From positions 1 through 11,576 of the forward strand of contig SLGL01000456.1 of assembly GCA_007123785.1 (NCBI GenBank): 11,576 nt of DNA, read 5' to 3'. The notes below the pieces were generated by a model that was given only the letters and a program-made list of their open reading frames with translations, was not told the DNA's origin and searched no databases. The position numbers and the translations under genes are program-made. Of this stretch, positions 6,118 to 11,576 are shown one piece after another. How positions within the stretch are numbered: position 1 is the first letter of the stretch; each line of letters begins with the position of its first letter. This DNA is from Balneolaceae bacterium (GTDB lineage: Bacteria > Bacteroidota > Rhodothermia > Balneolales > Balneolaceae).

Positions 6118-6693
6118 TCAGAGTGATTGAAGATTGATGTGAACGTAAACCGTATCGCGAAAATATTCACCTTCATTATTTCCCCACTGAAACAGGATTT
6201 GATAATCACCGGCCTCGAAGTGAAAGGAACCGGTGTTGAAATGTATCTGCTCAACAGTAAACGGAAACAAAGAGGTGCTGAAGCTCAAGTCTTCAACCGG
6301 ATATGCGGATGAATGGTGAATCAGGTTTGTGCCGGATTCGATCTCTTCATTCCGGTAGAATATGGTTCGGTTCATGGAAAGTGATGCATATGCGGCATGT
6401 TTCGGATTTTTGACCTTTCCCGGGCTCATGTCACCGACAACCGGGCTGGCAGGGACCTGAACAAATTTCACAGTTTCGGATTCGGTATATACTGAAAAAA
6501 CAACCTGATTTTTAAGGGTGTCTGTGTGAAAATGGTTGTTTCCTTCGCGGTCCAGCGGTTTTACGTTTACTCCTGTAATTTTGTCAACAGGTAATTCAAA
6601 CATACTGGAGCCGCTGTCTGCTGCGGAATTGCATCCGGAAAGAATTCCAAACCCGATCACGGCTGCGATGTATGTCATAAGGTTCAGTTTCAC
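6118..6693 (-). CDS. small lipoprotein, unknown function
   Basis: The 191-residue product carries a clear lipoprotein signal: a short charged N-terminus, a hydrophobic core and the lipobox LSGC (18-21) with Cys21 as the predicted lipid-attachment site. The serine-rich stretch after it is a typical tether. The mature part has no cysteine and many alternating hydrophobic/polar stretches, for example FTVEQIHFNTGSFHFEAGDY (145-164), which suggests an all-beta, Ig-like fold. The longest start is GTG at 6693; ATG at 6678 (residue 6) would also leave a complete signal, and neither has a visible Shine-Dalgarno sequence. The next gene begins 11 bp after the stop, so this lipoprotein and the CAVGYL protein probably act in the same envelope process. 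I do not recognise the family. Confidence 0.85.
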   Translation of the reverse strand: MKLNLMTYIAAVIGFGILSGCNSAADSGSSMFELPVDKITGVNVKPLDREGNNHFHTDTLKNQVVFSVYTESETVKFVQVPASPVVGDMSPGKVKNPKHAAYASLSMNRTIFYRNEEIESGTNLIHHSSAYPVEDLSFSTSLFPFTVEQIHFNTGSFHFEAGDYQILFQWGNNEGEYFRDTVYVHINLQSL

Positions 6694-6776
6694 AGAGAAG
6701 ATTTTGTTTTTCAGTTCTGTCTGTGATACACAATGAAAAAGACCGGTACCTATCGAAACTTAAAACCTTGGAGCAT

Positions 6777-9176
6777 TTATTCTGTCCGGCTCAGCTCAAA
6801 GGTTTTCATGAGTTGTGTGAAATCAAGCAGGAAAAATTTCATCATTGTTTCGTCGCGATCGGGAATATCAAGTTCCGGTATGTTAGGCAGACCGGGAATC
6901 GCGGAGATAAGTGTGACACTGGATTCATCGGGATCGGAATAGGTGAATTCCACTTCAAACCCAGTTTCTGGCGAACCAAAATAGATGAGCCTCTCGTCGG
7001 AAAAGTTTTTATCCGGTGAATTTATTTTGATTCCATTAATATAAATATTTTCAACAGGTTTTTCACTTGGCAGTAAAAGTTCGGTGAAATAGGTTTCAGG
7101 TTCAGGTGTTATCAGGATATGGAATTTCCGGCCGTTTTCAGTGAGGCTGTCTGAGAGTACATCAAGACGAGCTATTCCGGTATCCTGCACAGGGGCTTCA
7201 TTGTACATGAGAGTAAGGTTTTCCGGTGCACTGAACAACAGTGTTCCGATTTCGTCATGTTCAAATTCAGATATTCTTTTTTCGGTGGGTTCATCACCCA
7301 GGAAAAAGGATGTCCAATCATCGGGTGCCGGCTCCGGAGAGTACCAAAGTGCTTTCTCTTCATCAAGGTTAGCAAAGTAGTTTATACCGTTTGGTTTTTT
7401 GTGCTCTTCGGAAAGCCCGCTTGTAGCAATACCGCCGGTAATGAAAATCAGTGCAGCAGCCAGAAAAGCGAGGAGCATTTTCCATCGAAACGGTTCAGCA
7501 GAAATGTCAAGCTGAAGCACCAGGAAGCCGATGGTCATTAAAAATAAGCCTGTAAGCGGGCCTGTTGACATGATCGTCAAAGTGATCTTAAGGTGCCAGA
7601 CTACCGGAGCGAGCAACAGTATAACAGCACCTCCGGCAAGCAGAAGTACCGTGAGTTTTGCCCGGTAGTTATCTGGCTTTTCGAATATACAGAAAAGCAG
7701 TGCCGCACCGATAAATATGGCTGGCCAAATAAACAGATAGGCGATTCCCGGCATAAAAAAGGAGAGGGCTACGCCTGCTGTCAGCCAGAGAATAAGTGGC
7801 CCGCATGCGAGGTCGGATGCAGAAAACCATCGTTTAAGAATCAGATGAACTGCCAGAAATCCTGCCATAACCATAGAAAATATACCGGCCAAGTAGTATG
7901 CGCTGTTGTGCGGGCCAAAGAACTGAAACCAGGCTATATTTTTGACGGAACCGCTCAGAAATGTCCAAAAGAAATGGGCAGCTACTGAAAGCAGCAAAAG
8001 CAGCAGAGGGTATATCAGAAAGCCGATAGAGACTCCTTTCCAGGTCAGTTTTTTCTTTTTGAAACCGGCGGCGATCACGCCTGCGACAAAGAGAAGTGCT
8101 AAAAGGGCGAAGGGAACGGCCAGGTACTCAGGATAGTGAACCAGCCCGATGAACAGCAGGTTAAAATAAATTCGATTTGTAGATTCAACGGTTGAAAGAT
8201 CCCTGTTTCCGAATGCTTTTGTGAGTGAAAGCATGTAGTTACCGTGATGCTGAAGAGTGCGGGGATCGGCATTAGTAAAGTTGTCTTCGGAAGTGTGGTA
8301 GTGCAGGACACCCGCAATATTTGCGATATCCATTCCAAGCGTACCCGCACTATCAAAATTGCTCAGATCGGTGTCATTCGGAAGGATTTTGAGGATTTCA
8401 TTGGAGTAGGATGCAGCAACGGCTTCCGGTACATTTCGGGCAAGTGTACGGATCAGTTCTCCGTTTTCTCCTCCCACTGTCCGAAACATAAGTGCAGGGC
8501 CGGAATCGCCGCGCCCCTCGAAATTGATCACAAGATCGAGCTCCTCAAACCAAGGGTGCTCGTCAATAAAGGCCTGAGACCCTATCAGTCCGGTTTCTTC
8601 TGAATCCATGATCAGCAAATAGAGATCATTCTGCAGGGGTTCACCGGCAAGCACTGCCCGGGTGGTTTCCAGGATGGCGGCGACTCCGTTTCCCGCATCG
8701 GAGGCGCCATAGGAATGGGGAACAGAATCGTAGTGAGACATCAGTCCGATTCCACCCGTTGGGTTGACCCCCGGAATTTTTACAAGAATGTTGTAAACGT
8801 CAGACACCCTCTGACCATAAAAATAGTTGAATCCTGTTGTTGTATGAACCTCAGGCTCAAGCCCCATACTTTCCAGTTCTTCTGTCAGGTATTCCCGGAC
8901 TCTCTGGTGAGCTTCAGATCCGACGGGATGAACTTCTCGGGTTATTTCTCTCAGATAATCCCTTGCCCGTTCAGCGGAAAATTCCGTATCGGGAGCGGAT
9001 GCAGGCAGAACATCAGGAGGCACTGTCTGATCGCGGATGCTTAGAAAGGCAAGTAACAGTAAAAACAGGATAGCGATACTCCCTGTAAGTTTGGTAAAGA
9101 GATTGTTATTTGAAGTTTGATCGTACCCGGATTCGTTCATAGTACTTGCTGTTGATACAGGCAGGATCGGATCCAT
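6777..9176 (-). CDS. membrane-anchored M28-family zinc peptidase (ERMP1-like architecture)
   Basis: This predicted two-zinc aminopeptidase-type enzyme should act on peptides outside the cytoplasm. Of 799 residues, one membrane anchor (31-47) precedes the M28 catalytic domain (about 65-330). The metal-site residues are in place: MSHYDS (146-151, His148; Asp150 beside it), SDAGNG (159-164, Asp160), SEETG (192-196, Glu193/Glu194), INFEGRG (217-223, Glu220) and HYHTSEDN (292-299, His294). About eight membrane segments follow (350-371, 382-407, 425-447, 456-475, 476-498, 508-529, 531-556, 565-586). A soluble, probably periplasmic beta-rich domain fills 590-799. This order matches eukaryotic ERMP1/Pff1-type peptidases and their bacterial relatives. 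The start is either 9176 or Met13 at 9140; both keep the anchor and neither has a strong ribosome-binding site. It lies 85 bp behind the TonB-dependent receptor gene and 83 bp ahead of the lipoprotein gene. Confidence 0.9.
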   Translation of the reverse strand: MDPILPVSTASTMNESGYDQTSNNNLFTKLTGSIAILFLLLLAFLSIRDQTVPPDVLPASAPDTEFSAERARDYLREITREVHPVGSEAHQRVREYLTEELESMGLEPEVHTTTGFNYFYGQRVSDVYNILVKIPGVNPTGGIGLMSHYDSVPHSYGASDAGNGVAAILETTRAVLAGEPLQNDLYLLIMDSEETGLIGSQAFIDEHPWFEELDLVINFEGRGDSGPALMFRTVGGENGELIRTLARNVPEAVAASYSNEILKILPNDTDLSNFDSAGTLGMDIANIAGVLHYHTSEDNFTNADPRTLQHHGNYMLSLTKAFGNRDLSTVESTNRIYFNLLFIGLVHYPEYLAVPFALLALLFVAGVIAAGFKKKKLTWKGVSIGFLIYPLLLLLLSVAAHFFWTFLSGSVKNIAWFQFFGPHNSAYYLAGIFSMVMAGFLAVHLILKRWFSASDLACGPLILWLTAGVALSFFMPGIAYLFIWPAIFIGAALLFCIFEKPDNYRAKLTVLLLAGGAVILLLAPVVWHLKITLTIMSTGPLTGLFLMTIGFLVLQLDISAEPFRWKMLLAFLAAALIFITGGIATSGLSEEHKKPNGINYFANLDEEKALWYSPEPAPDDWTSFFLGDEPTEKRISEFEHDEIGTLLFSAPENLTLMYNEAPVQDTGIARLDVLSDSLTENGRKFHILITPEPETYFTELLLPSEKPVENIYINGIKINSPDKNFSDERLIYFGSPETGFEVEFTYSDPDESSVTLISAIPGLPNIPELDIPDRDETMMKFFLLDFTQLMKTFELSRTE

Positions 9177-9206
9177 CTATCCGTGCCGGTGGAATAAAAG
9201 CTGTCA

Positions 9207-9236
9207 ATTTAATGAAAGAAATGGTAGAACTGTAAA
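9207..9236 (-). promoter_or_regulatory. weak candidate promoter for the M28 peptidase gene
   Basis: Read on the minus strand, TTTACA (9236-9231) and TTAAAT (9212-9207) are 18 bp apart in the gap after the receptor gene. Transcription would begin close to 9200, about 25 bases before the first possible start codon. Both boxes match the sigma70 consensus only partly and the gap is AT-rich, so this may be chance. If real, the peptidase and following genes could be transcribed apart from the receptor. Confidence 0.18.
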
Positions 9237-9261
9237 CAAACTCCGGATGACCTGCAGAAGC

Positions 9262-11576
9262 TTAAAACGTAATACTCAAACTCATTGACGGATAAAATCC
9301 CGGAAACGTGCGGCTTTCCACGCTGTAGCCGGTTTGTTCGCCGTCGCTGAAAACAGGCAGGAGATACTGATCGAGTGTATTGGCCCGATTCAGCAGGTTG
9401 ATCAGCTCCAGGCGGATATCCATGTCAGCCGGACCGAGATTCGGGCGATAAATGACAGAGAGGTCCACCTGATAAAAAGATGGCAGTTTGTCTTCTTCCG
9501 GGCGGTCGAAAGATTGTGGCAGCGGAATTCCGGAGTCGCGGTACGGCAGGTAATTGTAGTATGAATCGCGGAAAGCCCATGTTCGGCCCCAAATTCCCTG
9601 CCATTTTGATATAAGTGTAAGTTCAGGCAGGACGTGCCACATCGCCCGAAAATGCATTCGGTGAGGTTCATTCCAGGGTGCGGGAACAGTTCGTCCAAAC
9701 TGAGAGTCTATTTCAACAAGAACGCGGCTGTAATCGTAACCAGCAAGTAGCTCGACAGGGTAATCCGACAGTGATCGGTTCAAACGTAGACTTCCGCCCA
9801 CAGCAGTCATTTCAGTAGTTTCACCAAAGGCACTGACCTTGTCATCACGCAGTTCAGAAGTGGTTTGAACCTGAGGCTCATGCAAGCTTACATACGATGT
9901 GATATTGGTAACGGGCTGCCATTTGTAGTAGGCTTCCAGCTTCAGCGAGGTTTTTGAATCCGGCTCCAAAAGGAATGAACTGTTCAAATGCCAGGCTTTG
10001 GGAATATCCAGGTCTCCTGCATGAGACCAGACGGTAAACGAAGGCACAACAGCGGTGGGGCTTGTGTTGGTAATACGGAATTCATTAATGAACTGCCTGT
10101 AAAGACCGCCCGAAATTCTTGCACTCCAGAAACCGATGCCGGAATCCGGCCGGTCGTACTGGACGGAAACCCTTGGTTCGGGGAAAACCGTGTTCATTTG
10201 TGAGTTATAGGTAAATCGGCTTCCCCAGTCTATATTCCAGAAATATCCGAATGTGTGGCTGCTGTTGATGAATGAGCTGAATAGTGTAGAAGATTGATCA
10301 TTCAAAATATAATAATCGGTCAGTTCGGCCAGCTCCACACTGGTGTGAATTCGTTCAGTTCGGATCCCGCCTTCAAGAGAAAAAGCAGGTGTAATGCTGT
10401 AAGTTGCGTCCGATTGAAGAATGGTATGATCAATGCTGTTTCCGTCAATTTGTGTTGGTAGAGGTAAAAAAGTACGCCCGGAATAACTTTCGGAACTCAC
10501 AAATAGTGGGGTGGTTCCTGAAGTAAACCGGGTGATGGGATGATAAGTAATACCGGTTTGATTTTGGTTTTGAAAACGGCTGGAACTGTAACTGGCCTGT
10601 GTAGTAATATCCAGACGGGGCGTAACCACTTTATTCCATGAGAACCGGGCCATTAAGTTTTTCCATACATTGTGGTCGGTGGCAAAAATATAGGGTGGAT
10701 CGGGCTGAGGAGACTGGTTTTGGTTAAGCAGGTAGGTCTCCACTCTGTTTTCGGCAATATAAAGGGAGCTTTTCATGATGTTGAAATCATCAAGCTTGTA
10801 TGAAGCAGCAAAATGATAGTCATAAAACCGGACATCCGAATCGTGAAAGTAAGGGGAAAAATTTGAGGCGTCCGTATCCAGATCAACCATAAAATTGGTG
10901 ATAAGGGGGTCAAGTATATCCCAGTTTTGAAGTGTTTTTTCGAGGTTTGGGTCGCGGTAGAGATCCCAAAAGTTGGTGCGAAAGGCAGTCATTAAATTGA
11001 GTCCCGCATCGCCAAATTCAAACCCGATATCTCCGCGGATATTCAGGCTGACCGGATCACTCTGCAGTGTAGCTCCTTTGGTTTCGGAGTTTTTCAGATC
11101 GTGGGAAAAATCGATTAATCCGGCAATCTGGCTCCCCTGTTGAACACCATAACCGGCTTTGTGCAGTTCAATAGAGCCAAGGGCATACGGGCTGAATGCA
11201 CTGAACAGGTGCCCGAAACTATAGGGATTATAAATCGGGGCGCCATCAAGTAAAATACGATGTTCACCCTGTTGTCCACCCTGCAGGTGAAGGTCGGTGA
11301 TTGGCAAACCGTACTGGATACCGGGTATAAAATTTAGGCTGCGTATGGCATCATTCGTCACACCACCGGCCTGACGAAGCGGATGGTCGGGGTTGGAAAG
11401 AGATTGCTGTCCCGGAACTCTCTGCCTGTGCGATTCCACGACAATAGGTGAAAATGACTGCGGCTTTGGCTCAAGGGTAATCTGTTCGCGAATCTCTTCA
11501 TTCGGGCCGATTTCATACGTTTTCATCACCGGTTCGTAACCAACATAGCTGAAAATGATGGTATGTCTGCCAGTCA
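9262..11576 (-). CDS. TonB-dependent outer-membrane receptor, 5'-truncated by the window edge
   Basis: This outer-membrane beta-barrel receptor takes up a ligand with energy from TonB/ExbBD. The frame is open to the right edge. Upstream of the GTG at 11529 it continues with TGRHTIIFSYVGYEP, the end of a carboxypeptidase-regulatory-like domain, so the true start lies beyond 11576. About 770 residues are visible. Counted from the edge, the plug spans roughly residues 42-158, with GGVTNDAIRSLNFIPGIQYG (70-89), HLQGGQQGEHRILLDGAPIY (96-115) and SIELHKAGYGVQQGSQIAG (134-152). The remainder is barrel strands with frequent aromatic residues, ending in PSMSLSITF with the terminal Phe usual for BamA-dependent barrels. 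No SusD-like partner follows, which argues against a glycan-type SusCD pair. The neighbouring peptidase hints at a peptide-related substrate, which is inference only. Confidence 0.93.
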   Translation of the reverse strand, partial: TGRHTIIFSYVGYEPVMKTYEIGPNEEIREQITLEPKPQSFSPIVVESHRQRVPGQQSLSNPDHPLRQAGGVTNDAIRSLNFIPGIQYGLPITDLHLQGGQQGEHRILLDGAPIYNPYSFGHLFSAFSPYALGSIELHKAGYGVQQGSQIAGLIDFSHDLKNSETKGATLQSDPVSLNIRGDIGFEFGDAGLNLMTAFRTNFWDLYRDPNLEKTLQNWDILDPLITNFMVDLDTDASNFSPYFHDSDVRFYDYHFAASYKLDDFNIMKSSLYIAENRVETYLLNQNQSPQPDPPYIFATDHNVWKNLMARFSWNKVVTPRLDITTQASYSSSRFQNQNQTGITYHPITRFTSGTTPLFVSSESYSGRTFLPLPTQIDGNSIDHTILQSDATYSITPAFSLEGGIRTERIHTSVELAELTDYYILNDQSSTLFSSFINSSHTFGYFWNIDWGSRFTYNSQMNTVFPEPRVSVQYDRPDSGIGFWSARISGGLYRQFINEFRITNTSPTAVVPSFTVWSHAGDLDIPKAWHLNSSFLLEPDSKTSLKLEAYYKWQPVTNITSYVSLHEPQVQTTSELRDDKVSAFGETTEMTAVGGSLRLNRSLSDYPVELLAGYDYSRVLVEIDSQFGRTVPAPWNEPHRMHFRAMWHVLPELTLISKWQGIWGRTWAFRDSYYNYLPYRDSGIPLPQSFDRPEEDKLPSFYQVDLSVIYRPNLGPADMDIRLELINLLNRANTLDQYLLPVFSDGEQTGYSVESRTFPGFYPSMSLSITF

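Overview
The window looks like chromosomal DNA from a member of the Bacteroidota/Balneolota group (Balneola, Gracilimonas and Rhodohalobacter are plausible relatives). The reasons are a TonB-dependent receptor that begins with a carboxypeptidase-regulatory-like domain, a large ERMP1-like M28 peptidase, an NhaC-family antiporter, and mostly weak Shine-Dalgarno sequences. This placement is an inference from protein style; no rRNA is present.

Layout. Positions 1-1079 hold no convincing gene. They contain a pair of REP-like double hairpins in inverted orientation (131-182 and 347-395). An imperfect 27-bp inverted repeat (28-54 / 615-641) encloses that pair. Further right is a separate, strongly foldable block (about 717-945) with two short matches to conserved boxes of cobalamin riboswitches. 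A patatin-like lipid acyl hydrolase (1080-2117, +) follows and converges on an NhaC-family Na+/H+ antiporter (2236-3954, -). The antiporter is divergent from a protein L-isoaspartate O-methyltransferase, pcm (4141-4848, +). A 56-codon unrecognised small ORF (4857-5027, +) lies just behind pcm.

The rest (5078-11576) is a run of four genes on the minus strand. In transcription order these are a TonB-dependent receptor cut by the right window edge, a membrane-anchored M28 zinc peptidase with a polytopic membrane domain, a small lipoprotein, and an exported protein with an uncharacterised CAVGYL-type conserved domain. Gaps are 85, 83 and 11 bp, so at least the last two genes are probably co-transcribed. 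The set is a cell-envelope group. A receptor next to a peptidase suggests peptide or protein-derived substrates, but no substrate can be read from the sequence.

Most genes are ordinary housekeeping or envelope functions. The least explained parts are the repeat-rich region at 1-1079, the lipoprotein/CAVGYL gene pair, and the small ORF after pcm. I see no CRISPR array, tRNA, rRNA, intact insertion sequence or recognisable defence system.
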